Source of the DNA: Fluviirhizobium alvei
Lineage (GTDB): Bacteria > Pseudomonadota > Alphaproteobacteria > Rhizobiales > Rhizobiaceae
Length of the DNA stretch: 64,000 nt
Reading direction: 5' to 3'
Assembly (NCBI RefSeq): GCF_030551875.1
Contig: NZ_JAUOZU010000012.1
Coordinates: 152,963 to 216,962 of the forward strand
Below the pieces are notes generated by a model that saw only the letters and a program-made list of their open reading frames with translations, did not search any database and was not told the origin of the DNA. The position numbers were made by a program, and so were the translations under genes. Below are positions 20,099 to 28,928 of the stretch, piece after piece. Position 1 is the first letter of the stretch. Each line of letters begins with the position of its first letter.

Positions 20099-20662
20099 TC
20101 AGCCCTTCGGCAGAAGCACCTTGTCGATGACGTGAATGACGCCGTTCGACTGTTTCACATCGGCGATGGTGACTGTCGCAGTACCACCGGTCTCATCGGT
20201 CAGCGTAATCATGCCGTTCTTTTCGGATGCCTTCAGAACGCAGCCACCGACGGTCTTGACGTCGTGCATGCCACCATCATCCTTGATCATCTTTTCGATG
20301 GCAGAGGACATCGCATCGGCGGCAACCACATGGCAGGTCAGCACCTTGGTCAGCTGATCCTTGTTTTCCGGCTTCAGAAGCGTATCGACAGTACCGGCCG
20401 GAAGCGCATCAAAGGCGGCATTGGTCGGTGCAAAGACCGTGAACGGTCCCTTGCCGGAGAGGGTGTCGACAAGGCCAGCAGCCTTCACAGCGGCCACCAG
20501 CGTCGTGTGGTCCTTGGAATTGACGGCATTCTCGACGATCGTCTTGTTGTCATACATCGGCGCGCCGCCGACTTCCGGATTGGACGACGCCTGAACCGAA
20601 ACGGCAGTGCCGGCGACCAGAGCCAAGATCAAGCCTGAACGAAGCGTAGTGGAGATAGACAT
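20099..20662 (-). CDS. Secreted fasciclin (FAS1) domain protein
   Basis: A 187-residue exported protein: Sec signal peptide (LRSGLILALVAGTAVSVQA), then one FAS1 domain with TIVENAVNSKDHTTLVAAV, GPFTVFAPTNAAF and the closing VIHVIDKVLLP strand. FAS1 domains mediate cell-surface adhesion, but the bacterial single-domain secreted forms are poorly understood. I chose ATG 20662, preceded by GAGGAAGG; the frame opens nine codons earlier. It lies downstream of an ECF sigma/anti-sigma pair on the same strand, 114 bases away, with a possible ECF-type promoter in the gap (see findings). Confidence 0.9.
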   Translation of the reverse strand: MSISTTLRSGLILALVAGTAVSVQASSNPEVGGAPMYDNKTIVENAVNSKDHTTLVAAVKAAGLVDTLSGKGPFTVFAPTNAAFDALPAGTVDTLLKPENKDQLTKVLTCHVVAADAMSSAIEKMIKDDGGMHDVKTVGGCVLKASEKNGMITLTDETGGTATVTIADVKQSNGVIHVIDKVLLPKG

Positions 20663-20776
20663 CGGTTTTCCTTCCTCTCGTTTACGCACCGGTTCTTCCG
20701 GTGGTCCACCCTTTCAGGGTTGGTAAAAACTGTTACGGGAGGGCGTTCGGAAAAGTTTCAGTCCTTTTTGCTTTTT

Positions 20777-21499
20777 TCAGAGCAATTGCATTTTTCCGGA
20801 TGCAACGACCGGACCATGCGGCTTGCCATCCGGTGAACCGCCGAACGTTTCAAGCGTGATGGCGACGACGACATCCTTGCTGACCTTCTGGCGCAAGGAT
20901 TCGGGGATGTTCAGGTTTCCGCCGGATCCTTCGGCGAGAATCCCGACCGAGATCGGCACCTGGTCGGGGCCGATCACCCAGACTTCAAGTGACTTCGGTG
21001 CGGTTTCGCGCTGGGCTGCAGGCGAAATGTTGAGAAGGCCCGTCGATGCATCATAGGAGGCAAGCAGCCGGAGGCCGCCCTCGTTCGACGAAAGTTCGGC
21101 GACCATGGCGGGCGCCGGCCTCTCGTTTCGTGCGGAGATCCTGTCCACCGACAGTCCGATCACACCGGCCAGAAGGGTGACGCCGAAGGCCGCGCGCCAG
21201 AACGACGCCGACGACCAGAGCCAGCGAAGCATGGAGGTTTTCGTCTCATCGACCGCAGGTTCAAACAGCCGGACCTCGATCTTGCGAAAGAGATCGGCGG
21301 GGACCGGCTGATCCTGATAGTCCTCGTTGAACTGGCTGAGGTTGCGCTGCCAGCGGCGAACCTGACGGGAAAAGCGCTCGTCGACGGCCATACGCTCCTC
21401 GACCTTGCGCCTGTCAGCCTCGGAGAGAACACCGAGCACATATTCGCCCGAAATGATCTCGTCGCGGCTTGAATCCCAATCTTCCGGTCGTTCGCTCAT
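20777..21499 (-). CDS. RskA-type anti-sigma factor
   Basis: A 240-residue single-pass membrane protein. The cytoplasmic N-terminus (about 1-85) has the anti-sigma layout ISGEYVLGVLSEADRRKVEER with no zinc ligands; a membrane helix (about 100-117) and an extracytoplasmic RskA domain follow, including SLEVWVIGPDQ and GPVVASGKMQL. It would hold the sigma factor at the membrane until a signal triggers proteolysis. The ATG overlaps the sigma stop by 4 bases, so the pair is translationally coupled. Confidence 0.88.
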   Translation of the reverse strand: MSERPEDWDSSRDEIISGEYVLGVLSEADRRKVEERMAVDERFSRQVRRWQRNLSQFNEDYQDQPVPADLFRKIEVRLFEPAVDETKTSMLRWLWSSASFWRAAFGVTLLAGVIGLSVDRISARNERPAPAMVAELSSNEGGLRLLASYDASTGLLNISPAAQRETAPKSLEVWVIGPDQVPISVGILAEGSGGNLNIPESLRQKVSKDVVVAITLETFGGSPDGKPHGPVVASGKMQLL

Positions 21500-22029
21500 G
21501 AGCCAAGACACTCTCGCAGTTTCAGCAGGCTTCTCCTCAACCATGTCCGCATCGTGTTGAGCGGCACGCCGTGGAGATTCGCCAATTCAAGATAACTCAA
21601 ACCCTCGACATAGGCACGTCGTACTGCATCGGCTCGCGATGCCTCGAGGGTCTGCATGCAGTTTTCAATTCCGGACGCCACGGAGCGTCGCTGGGCATTT
21701 TCTTCCGGGCTCGGGTCGAGCGAAGCCAGGTCGAACGCTTCATCCAGCGTTTCGGTCTGTGGCTTGCGGGCCCTGAGCTGGTCTATGGCATGATAACGGG
21801 CAATCGAGCACAGCCATGCCATGGCAGAACCGGCTTCCTCATTATAACGTCCGGCATTCCGCCAGATTCGGATATAGACCTCCTGCAGGGCTTCTTCCGC
21901 GTCGGCCCTGCTTTTGAGCATACGGAGCAGGATCGAAAAAAGTTTCCCCGAGGTCGCCTGATAGAGTTGGGAAAATGCATTGCGGTCGCCGAGAGCGATC
22001 CGGCCAAGGAGATGAGGGAGTTCTTGCAT
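21496..22029 (-). CDS. ECF sigma factor, SigK-like
   Basis: A 177-residue extracytoplasmic-function sigma factor. Region 2 includes FSILLRMLKSRADAEEALQE and region 2.4 VYIRIWRNAGRYNEEAGSA, with W-LCSIARYHAIDQLR after it; region 4 has the HTH SYLELANLHGVPLNTMRTWL. I chose ATG 22029: the 16 codons of the longer frame (to 22077) use rare AGA and AGG. Its partner is the coupled RskA-like gene. The neighbouring fasciclin gene is a likely target by analogy with the SigK-RskA-MPT70/MPT83 system of mycobacteria. Confidence 0.88.
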   Translation of the reverse strand: MQELPHLLGRIALGDRNAFSQLYQATSGKLFSILLRMLKSRADAEEALQEVYIRIWRNAGRYNEEAGSAMAWLCSIARYHAIDQLRARKPQTETLDEAFDLASLDPSPEENAQRRSVASGIENCMQTLEASRADAVRRAYVEGLSYLELANLHGVPLNTMRTWLRRSLLKLRECLGS

Positions 22030-22171
22030 GACCCTGCTTTCCGGCACGTGCTGAACGGTTCTGGTCGCTTGAAACATTCTTCATTTACGTCGCGACCGCA
22101 CAAAAGGATCATTCCAACCGACATAAAGTTCGGCTAAAGAGGCCGTGAGTTTCGATCCGAAAGGCCCGCCC

Positions 22172-23059
22172 ATGTCCCAATCCGAAAGCGAAATCCAGGC
22201 TCGTCTGCTTGTCCAGGCCCTGCCCTTCATGCAACGTTACGAAAACAAGACGATTGTCGTGAAATATGGCGGGCACGCCATGGGCAACCCGGAACTGGGC
22301 AAGGCCTTTGCAAGCGACATCGCCCTTCTCAAGCAATCCGGCGTCAATCCGATCGTCGTGCATGGCGGCGGACCGCAGATCGGCGCCATGCTGGCCAAAC
22401 TCGGGATCGAATCCCGCTTCGAGAATGGCCTGCGGGTGACCGACCAGAAAACCGTCGAGATCGTCGAGATGGTGCTTGCCGGATCGATCAACAAGGAAAT
22501 CGTCGCGCTAATCAACCAGACTGGTGAATGGGCGATCGGGCTTTGCGGCAAGGATGGCAACATGGTCTTCGCCGAGAAGGCGAAGAAGGTCGTGACCGAT
22601 CCCGAATCGAACATCGAGCGCGTTCTGGATCTCGGTTTCGTCGGCGAAGTGGTGGAAGTCGACCGCACGCTGATCGATCTTCTGGCCCGCTCCGAAATGA
22701 TTCCCGTCATCGCTCCGGTCGCTCCGGGCCGCGATGGCCATACCTACAACATCAATGCCGACACGTTCGCCGGTGCCATTGCCGGCGCGCTCAATGCCGT
22801 GCGCCTGTTGTTCCTCACGGATGTTCCCGGTGTGCTCGACAAGGATGGCAAGCTCATCAAGGAACTTTCCGTCGCCGATGCCCGCAAGCTCATCAAGGAC
22901 GGCACCATCTCCGGCGGCATGATCCCGAAGGTCGAAACCTGCATCGAAGCGATCGAAGCCGGCGTTCAGGGTGTGGTCATCCTGAACGGCAAGACATCGC
23001 ATTCGGTTCTGCTCGAACTCTTCACCGAAGGCGGTGCCGGCACGCTTATCGTGCCCTGA
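22172..23059 (+). CDS. argB: Acetylglutamate kinase
   Basis: A 295-residue amino-acid kinase that phosphorylates N-acetylglutamate, the second step of arginine synthesis and usually the feedback-controlled one. Signatures are [10 protein letters not shown] (30-39), [10 protein letters not shown], the [12 protein letters not shown] segment and [10 protein letters not shown]. The ATG at 22172 gives the usual length; the frame can be opened nine codons earlier at a GTG. It is divergent from the ECF sigma gene and belongs to the classical yidC-yihA-argB neighbourhood. Confidence 0.96.
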   Translation: MSQSESEIQARLLVQALPFMQRYENKTIVVKYGGHAMGNPELGKAFASDIALLKQSGVNPIVVHGGGPQIGAMLAKLGIESRFENGLRVTDQKTVEIVEMVLAGSINKEIVALINQTGEWAIGLCGKDGNMVFAEKAKKVVTDPESNIERVLDLGFVGEVVEVDRTLIDLLARSEMIPVIAPVAPGRDGHTYNINADTFAGAIAGALNAVRLLFLTDVPGVLDKDGKLIKELSVADARKLIKDGTISGGMIPKVETCIEAIEAGVQGVVILNGKTSHSVLLELFTEGGAGTLIVP

Positions 23060-23124
23060 CCAGCTTCGCGAGAGGTTTGAGGCGAATAACCGGCGAAAGA
23101 ACAGTCTTTCGCCGGGAGCCGATC

Positions 23125-23856
23125 GTGTCCACTCGCCTTTTCCTGTCCGCCTTCCTGACATTCGGCCTCCTGGCGGCTTCCGCCGAGGCCAAGCAACTGC
23201 GCTTTGCCGGCTACGACTTCACAATCAAGGAAGGCAACGGTCTCGGACCGGGTCCGAACAGCTGGGCAGCATCGCAGGTGTTCGTCGATACAAAGGGGCG
23301 CCTGCATCTGCGCTTTTCCAAGAAGAAGAACCGCTGGTTTGCCGGCGAGGTGCGCAGCGTCAGCCGGCTGGGTTTCGGCACCTACGAGATGGAATTTGAA
23401 GGTGATATCGGCGGGCAGGACAAGAACGTCGTTTTCGGCTTCTTCAATTACCCGACAGCCGATGTCGGGCCCGATGCGACCAACGAGATCGACGTCGAAT
23501 TCGCCCGCTGGAGCGATATGCGGAACAAGCCGCTGAACTACACCGTCTGGCCGGTCAAACCGGGCCTCCGAAACGCCCACAAGACCTTTTCCTTCCCCAA
23601 AGGTGTTACGCGCAGCATTCATCGCTTCACCTGGAAACGCGACCGCGTCTTCTATGTCACCGAGTTGCTGGATGCGGATGGTGAAACAGTCAAACGCTAC
23701 AGTTGGCTGTTTCGCCCGGATGACTACAAGAACCGGATCGGCTCAAAACCGATGTCGATCTTCTTCAATCTGTGGGGCTTTCGCGGACAGACGCCTTCCG
23801 ATGACAAGCCGGTCGAGGTGATCATCAACAAATTCACCTTCACGCCGGCGCCCTGA
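23125..23856 (+). CDS. Secreted glycoside hydrolase family 16 protein
   Basis: A 243-residue exported beta-glucanase-like enzyme. A signal peptide (LFLSAFLTFGLLAASAEA) is followed by a single GH16 jelly-roll domain with the catalytic E-X-D-X-E signature in NEIDVEFARW (about 128) and a RFTWKRDRVFYV strand. GH16 enzymes cut beta-1,3 or mixed beta-glucans, carrageenan, agarose or, in rhizobia, succinoglycan (ExoK); the substrate here is unknown. The start is a GTG at 23125 after GGGAG. A small perfect hairpin (GGCGCC, CTGA, GGCGCC) overlaps the stop. Confidence 0.88.
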   Translation: MSTRLFLSAFLTFGLLAASAEAKQLRFAGYDFTIKEGNGLGPGPNSWAASQVFVDTKGRLHLRFSKKKNRWFAGEVRSVSRLGFGTYEMEFEGDIGGQDKNVVFGFFNYPTADVGPDATNEIDVEFARWSDMRNKPLNYTVWPVKPGLRNAHKTFSFPKGVTRSIHRFTWKRDRVFYVTELLDADGETVKRYSWLFRPDDYKNRIGSKPMSIFFNLWGFRGQTPSDDKPVEVIINKFTFTPAP

Positions 23857-23879
23857 GGCGCCAGCGGTCGGCGATAGGG

Positions 23880-25370
23880 TCATTCCATCGGCGGAGCGGC
23901 ATGCTGGATGCCAGCGCTCTGGGATGCCTTCAGGAATAGAACAGACCCTGCGACAATCACATAACAGGCGATATTGTACCAGAGCGATGTTTCAAGCGCG
24001 GTCTTGAACGCCTCGTGCTGGGACAGGCCGGTTGCGAGATTGCGCCCGATCCCCGAAAAGAAAATTTCAGAGATAATGGCGACCCCGAAGGCTCCGCCCA
24101 TCTGCTGGATGGCCTGCAGCGCACCCGATCCCGATCCTGTATCCTTCGGCGGCACACTGGCGAGCACCATCTGGAACATCGGGGCGATGGCAAAGCCCGT
24201 CCCGATGCCGCCGATGATCATGGGCAGAATGAAGTCCGACTTGATGATCTCCTCACCGATGCCTGACACGATATGTCGGAGCAACAGGATCGACCCGATC
24301 AGCATTGCGGCGCCGAACACCATGCGCTGACGCGGATAGCGTCCACCAAGGCGTCCGGTAATTGCCGAGGCGAGGAGCACGCCAACCGGAAAGCCGAGCG
24401 TCGTCAGACCCGACTGCAGGGGTGACAGGTTGTAACCGCCCTGAAGAAAGACCGCGAGCACAAGGAAATAGCCCGGCATCGCCGAAAAGAAGACCATAGT
24501 CGCCGCGGCGCCGAACAGATAGTTGCTGTTTGCCATCAAGGCGGTAGGCAAGAGTTCTGCTCCACCCACGCTTTTCTGTCGACGCTCCCAGAGAACGAAG
24601 GCAATAGCCAGCGGCAGGAAGGCCAGCATCATGGCGAAACACCAGACCGGCCAGCCGAACCCGCGACCTTCCACCAACGGGAAGATCAGGCAGAAAATAG
24701 CCAGAGCGGCGATACCGATGCCGACCCAGTCATTGCTCAGGCTGGGGTTGCCCTTGATATCCGGAATCAGGCGTCGACCGGCAATAACCGCTGCAATGCC
24801 GATGGGAATGTTGATGAGGAAGATCGGTCGCCATTCCAGACCGAACAGATTGGCATCAATGAGAAAGCCACCGGTAACCGGACCCGCGACCGAAGCAAGA
24901 CCGGCGGTCAGGCCGAAAAGAGAGAAAGCCTGGGCGCGCTCGTTGGCCGGAAACATGGTCTGGGCGATCGCAAGGACCTGCGGCGTCATGATGGCACCGG
25001 CAATGCCCTGGATGATACGAGCTACAATGAGCATTTCGACGTTGACCGCCAGGCCGCAAAGCGCCGAGGCGATGGTGAAGGAAGCGACGCCGATCAGGAA
25101 CATGCGCTTCTTGCCGGCGATGTCGCCATAACGACCGAAGGGCAGCAACCCGAGCGCAAAGGCCATGATGTAGCCGGCAACGATCCATTCGATCGCGCTT
25201 TCCGTCGCCTGGAGGCCTTTCTGCAGGCTGGGCAGGGCGACATTGACGATCGTGACGTCGATCATGTTCATAAAGCTCGCCATCAACAGCACGAACATGG
25301 CAATCCAGCGATTGGCATAGGGTGCAGGCGGCTGTTGAGCGGCTTGGGCCATTGGATGTGGTGCAGACAT
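23880..25370 (-). CDS. DHA2-family MFS multidrug exporter (EmrB/QacA type)
   Basis: A 496-residue inner-membrane transporter with about 14 helices. The first helix holds the family motif SFMNMIDVTIVNVALP, and the second loop the A-motif GRYGDIAGKKRM; RIIQGIAGAIMTPQ matches motif C of antiporters. It exports drugs or lipophilic toxins using the proton gradient. The TetR gene ends only two bases before its start, so the two are an operon, and the operator upstream of tetR probably controls both. No membrane-fusion partner (EmrA-like) adjoins. Confidence 0.9.
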   Translation of the reverse strand: MSAPHPMAQAAQQPPAPYANRWIAMFVLLMASFMNMIDVTIVNVALPSLQKGLQATESAIEWIVAGYIMAFALGLLPFGRYGDIAGKKRMFLIGVASFTIASALCGLAVNVEMLIVARIIQGIAGAIMTPQVLAIAQTMFPANERAQAFSLFGLTAGLASVAGPVTGGFLIDANLFGLEWRPIFLINIPIGIAAVIAGRRLIPDIKGNPSLSNDWVGIGIAALAIFCLIFPLVEGRGFGWPVWCFAMMLAFLPLAIAFVLWERRQKSVGGAELLPTALMANSNYLFGAAATMVFFSAMPGYFLVLAVFLQGGYNLSPLQSGLTTLGFPVGVLLASAITGRLGGRYPRQRMVFGAAMLIGSILLLRHIVSGIGEEIIKSDFILPMIIGGIGTGFAIAPMFQMVLASVPPKDTGSGSGALQAIQQMGGAFGVAIISEIFFSGIGRNLATGLSQHEAFKTALETSLWYNIACYVIVAGSVLFLKASQSAGIQHAAPPME

Positions 25371-25372
25371 GG

Positions 25373-25981
25373 TCAGGTTCCCGATGGATTGGCGCCTAGC
25401 GCCCGGAGGAGTTCGACAGAAACGCGATCCAGCGGATCGTCGCTTCCGATTTGCATGGATGCGGTTGCGATGAGAGCGCCGATCACCAGATAGGCGCCGG
25501 CGACCGGATCGAGGTCTGGACGAAAACTGCCGTCGTTGCGACCTTCGTCAAGGATGGAGACAAAGCCTTCAAACCATCGGATCCGCAGGGGAATAATCTC
25601 ATGCGCGACATTGTCGTCATACTTTGCACGCCGCGTCATTTCCTCCATCACCTTCAGCAATTCGGGATTGTTGTCGCGGGTTTCGCGGAATTCGGTGATC
25701 TCGATTTCCAGTTTCTGACGCGCCGTGAGGCCCTTCCGGTCGCGCTGGAGATGTTGCGCCACGAATTCGTCGCGCATCGATTGCGCCACGAGAGCGATCA
25801 GCGCCTCCTTGCTCGGTACGTGATAGTGAAGAGTCGCGATGTTGATCCCCACCCTTTCGGCGATCTCACGGGTGCGCAGGCCCTCAAAACCCTTCTCGAT
25901 GATCAGCGAGCGCGCAGCCGCGGCGATTGCGCGCTTGCGGTCATCATGCGGCAGATATCTTGGCGACGGCGTTTCGGACAT
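25373..25981 (-). CDS. TetR-family repressor
   Basis: A 202-residue regulator with the N-terminal DNA-binding helix-turn-helix (AIAAAARSLIIEKGFEGLRT, REIAERVGINIATLHYHVPS) and a helical ligand-binding C-terminal domain without diagnostic residues. It is first in a two-gene unit with the MFS exporter and almost surely represses it until a toxic ligand is bound. A perfect palindrome lies 17 bases upstream of the start. Confidence 0.92.
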   Translation of the reverse strand: MSETPSPRYLPHDDRKRAIAAAARSLIIEKGFEGLRTREIAERVGINIATLHYHVPSKEALIALVAQSMRDEFVAQHLQRDRKGLTARQKLEIEITEFRETRDNNPELLKVMEEMTRRAKYDDNVAHEIIPLRIRWFEGFVSILDEGRNDGSFRPDLDPVAGAYLVIGALIATASMQIGSDDPLDRVSVELLRALGANPSGT

Positions 25982-25998
25982 GTCTCACTCAATTCATC

Positions 25999-26018
25999 AA
26001 TCAATCACTTGATTGATT
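25999..26018. promoter_or_regulatory. TetR operator palindrome
   Basis: Perfect 9-bp inverted repeat AATCAATCA/TGATTGATT around a CT centre, just upstream of the tetR start and downstream of a TTGACT box (26029-26034, minus strand). Its position would block polymerase, fitting autorepression of the tetR-MFS unit. Confidence 0.75.
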
Positions 26019-26068
26019 TTAGTCGTACAGTCAAGACATCGGTAACCGCCGACTGAGACAAGGTTGTT

Positions 26069-28783
26069 TCAGACCAGGTGCGATTTGAGACGGTAAAGCG
26101 CCTCGAGCGCTTCGCGCGGCGTCATCTCATCGGGGTTGATGGATTTCAGCGCCTCTTCGAGTTCGGTGTTCTTGGCGGGCTTCGGCTCATCGCGCCGCAC
26201 AGCAGCCTGGAACAAGGGCAGATCGTCGATCAATGTCGTTGCCGGGTTCTTGCGATCCGCATCTTCGAGGAGACCCAGAACTTCCTTGGCGCGCGAGACG
26301 ACGGCAGGAGGCAAACCGGCAAGGCGGGCCACCTGGATACCGTAGGAGCGATCGGCAGCACCTGGCCCGACCTCATGCAGGAAGATGACCTCGCCATCCC
26401 ATTCCTTCACCCGCATCGTGGCATTGGAGAGACGCGCGAGCTTTTCCGACAGGGCGGTGAGCTCATGGAAATGGGTGGCAAACAGCGACCGGCAGCGATT
26501 GACCTCATGCAGATGCTCGACCGCGGCCCAGGCGATCGAAAGACCATCGAACGTTGCGGTGCCACGACCGATTTCATCGAGGATGACGAGCGAGCGCGGT
26601 GTAGCCTGGTTGAGGATGGCTGCGGTTTCGACCATCTCGACCATGAAGGTCGAGCGACCGCGCGCCAGATCGTCAGACGCCCCGACGCGGCTGAACAGCC
26701 GATCGACCACGCCGATTTCTGCTGCTGCTGCCGGCACATAGGAGCCCATCTGCGCCATGATGGCAATCAGCGCATTCTGGCGCAGGAAAGTCGATTTACC
26801 GCCCATGTTCGGACCTGTGATCAGCCAGATGCCGCCGTTCTTTCCTTCGCCGACCGGCGACAGATCGCAGGAATTGGCCACGAAAGCCGGGCCGGCGTTG
26901 CGACGCAGCGACTGCTCGACCACCGGATGGCGGCCACCCTCGATCCGGAACCGCATCGAACCATCGACGTGAGGCCGGCAATAGGCCTGCTCATCGGCGA
27001 GATGGGCAAGCCCCGCCGAAACGTCAATGATAGCGAGCGCCTCTGCAGCTTTCTTGATCGGTTCGGCGGCCGCCACCACGGCCTCCACCATACGATCGAA
27101 GGCTGCCAGTTCGATGGCGAGGGCCTGTTCGGCGGCATTGGCAATGCGGCTTTCGAGATCCGACAGTTCCACCGTGGTGAAGCGCATCGAATTGGCGGTC
27201 GTCTGGCGATGGATGAAGCGCGCCTTCATTTCCGGCGTCGAGGTCATCGCGCCCGATGTGCCGGCTGTCAGCTCGATGAAATAGCCCAGCACATTGTTAT
27301 GCTTGATCTTCAGCGATTTGACGCCCGTCTCGTCGATATAGGACGATTGCAGGCCGGCAATGACCCTGCGTGACTGGTCGCGCAATTCCCGCAGCTCATC
27401 GAGTTCAGGCATGGCGCCGTCCCTGACGAAACCGCCATCGCGCTTGAGTAAGGGCAGGTCTTCGGCAAGATGTTCGCCAAGCAGCTTTTCGAGTTCGGCC
27501 GGAACCGCCCCAAGAGCACGCTGCGCCTGCTCAAGTTCGGGCGGGAGATAGAGCCCGGAAAACAGGGCCGCGATGGCACGGGCAGCCTCCAGCCCCTTGA
27601 GGATGGCGGCGAGATCGCGCGGGCCACCGCGTGCAAGCGCAAGACGCGAGAGCGCGCGCGGCATATCGGGAACATGCCGAAGTGCCCGCCGCATCTCTTC
27701 CGCAAGACGCGGTTCATCAAGAAGGAAGGCGATCGCGTTCAGTCGCTCGTTGATAGCATCGGCATCGGTCAGGGGCGACATCAGCCGTTCCGACAACAGA
27801 CGAGCGCCGCCGCTGGTAACCGTCCGATCGATTGCCTTGAGCAGCGCACCATTGCGATCACCCGAAAGCGTGCGGACCAGTTCGAGATTGGCGCGGGTCG
27901 CCGGATCGATGAAAAGGGTTGAGGCCGAACTCTCGCGTTCGGGTGCGCCCAGCGCTGGCCGTTCGGCAATCTGGGTCTTTTCGACATAGGCGATCGCCGC
28001 GGCACCCGCCGCCATTTCCGCCCGGGTGAAACCGCCGAATCCATCGAGTGTCTGTAGATTGTAGTAGCGTGCAATCCGGTTTTCGGCCGTGCTGGAATCG
28101 AAGAGAACCGACGGCTGCGGGCTGACCACACGACCCAGCACATCGAAAACGCCGCGCAAATCAGGATCCGAGAATAGCGTATCGGGAACGATCAGTTCCT
28201 TGGGATCGATGCGCAGAATGTCGGCCAGCAGACGCGGCAGATCGGACTCGGCCAGACGGAAGACTCCGGTCGAAATATCGATCCAGGCCAAGGCATATTG
28301 CGGCTTGTCGCCACCACGAATGCGGGCGAGCGCCATCAGGTAGTTGCTGTCACCGGGATTGAGGAGCTTTTCCTCGGTAATCGTTCCCGGCGTGACCAGA
28401 CGGATGACATCGCGGCGAACGACGGACTTGGCGCCACGCTTCTTGGCTTCGGCCGGATCTTCGACCTGTTCGCAAACCGCAACCCGATATCCGAGGCCAA
28501 TCAGTTTCTGCAGATAATCATCCGCCGCATGCACGGGAACACCGCACATGGGGATATCGATGCCCATATGCTGGCCACGTCGCGTCAGCGTGATCCCGAG
28601 AGCGCGCGAGGCTTCCAGCGCATCTTCGAAAAACAGTTCGTAGAAATCGCCCATGCGATAGAAAAGCAGACTATCGGGATTGTTGGCCTTGATTTCGATG
28701 AACTGTTCCATCATCGGAGTGGCCGTCTGGCGGCTTTCTTCCGAGGCGAGCTGGGCAACAGTGAGCGCTTCCACGATGGACAT
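26069..28783 (-). CDS. mutS: DNA mismatch-repair protein MutS
   Basis: A 904-residue mismatch-recognition ATPase. The N-terminal mismatch-binding domain has the Phe-X-Glu motif context [12 protein letters not shown], and the ATPase has Walker [10 protein letters not shown] (about 657), [11 protein letters not shown] and the helix-turn-helix C-terminal domain. I chose ATG 28783 over 28849 or 28972: codons between 28784 and 28849 use TTA, TTG and TCA, rare in neighbouring genes, and the longest frame runs into the maeB start region. No mutL in this window. Confidence 0.93.
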   Translation of the reverse strand: MSIVEALTVAQLASEESRQTATPMMEQFIEIKANNPDSLLFYRMGDFYELFFEDALEASRALGITLTRRGQHMGIDIPMCGVPVHAADDYLQKLIGLGYRVAVCEQVEDPAEAKKRGAKSVVRRDVIRLVTPGTITEEKLLNPGDSNYLMALARIRGGDKPQYALAWIDISTGVFRLAESDLPRLLADILRIDPKELIVPDTLFSDPDLRGVFDVLGRVVSPQPSVLFDSSTAENRIARYYNLQTLDGFGGFTRAEMAAGAAAIAYVEKTQIAERPALGAPERESSASTLFIDPATRANLELVRTLSGDRNGALLKAIDRTVTSGGARLLSERLMSPLTDADAINERLNAIAFLLDEPRLAEEMRRALRHVPDMPRALSRLALARGGPRDLAAILKGLEAARAIAALFSGLYLPPELEQAQRALGAVPAELEKLLGEHLAEDLPLLKRDGGFVRDGAMPELDELRELRDQSRRVIAGLQSSYIDETGVKSLKIKHNNVLGYFIELTAGTSGAMTSTPEMKARFIHRQTTANSMRFTTVELSDLESRIANAAEQALAIELAAFDRMVEAVVAAAEPIKKAAEALAIIDVSAGLAHLADEQAYCRPHVDGSMRFRIEGGRHPVVEQSLRRNAGPAFVANSCDLSPVGEGKNGGIWLITGPNMGGKSTFLRQNALIAIMAQMGSYVPAAAAEIGVVDRLFSRVGASDDLARGRSTFMVEMVETAAILNQATPRSLVILDEIGRGTATFDGLSIAWAAVEHLHEVNRCRSLFATHFHELTALSEKLARLSNATMRVKEWDGEVIFLHEVGPGAADRSYGIQVARLAGLPPAVVSRAKEVLGLLEDADRKNPATTLIDDLPLFQAAVRRDEPKPAKNTELEEALKSINPDEMTPREALEALYRLKSHLV

Positions 28784-28791
28784 ATCTGACT

Positions 28792-28820
28792 TTGACAAAA
28801 TTGGTCGGCTGTTCAATAAA
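28792..28820 (+). promoter_or_regulatory. Probable promoter of maeB
   Basis: TTGACA (28792-28797) and AATAAA (28815-28820) are separated by 17 bases and point towards maeB, leaving a leader of roughly 100 bases. It begins just past the mutS start on the other strand, which supports the short mutS start. Confidence 0.55.
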
Positions 28821-28928
28821 GACGCTTGAGCGGCGTGTTGCTTGAACATTAGAGTGCGCCATGCATGAATGACAATAACGGGCTCACCAAAAAAACAACG
28901 AGCCCACAAAAGCTTCTGGGGAGTTAGG

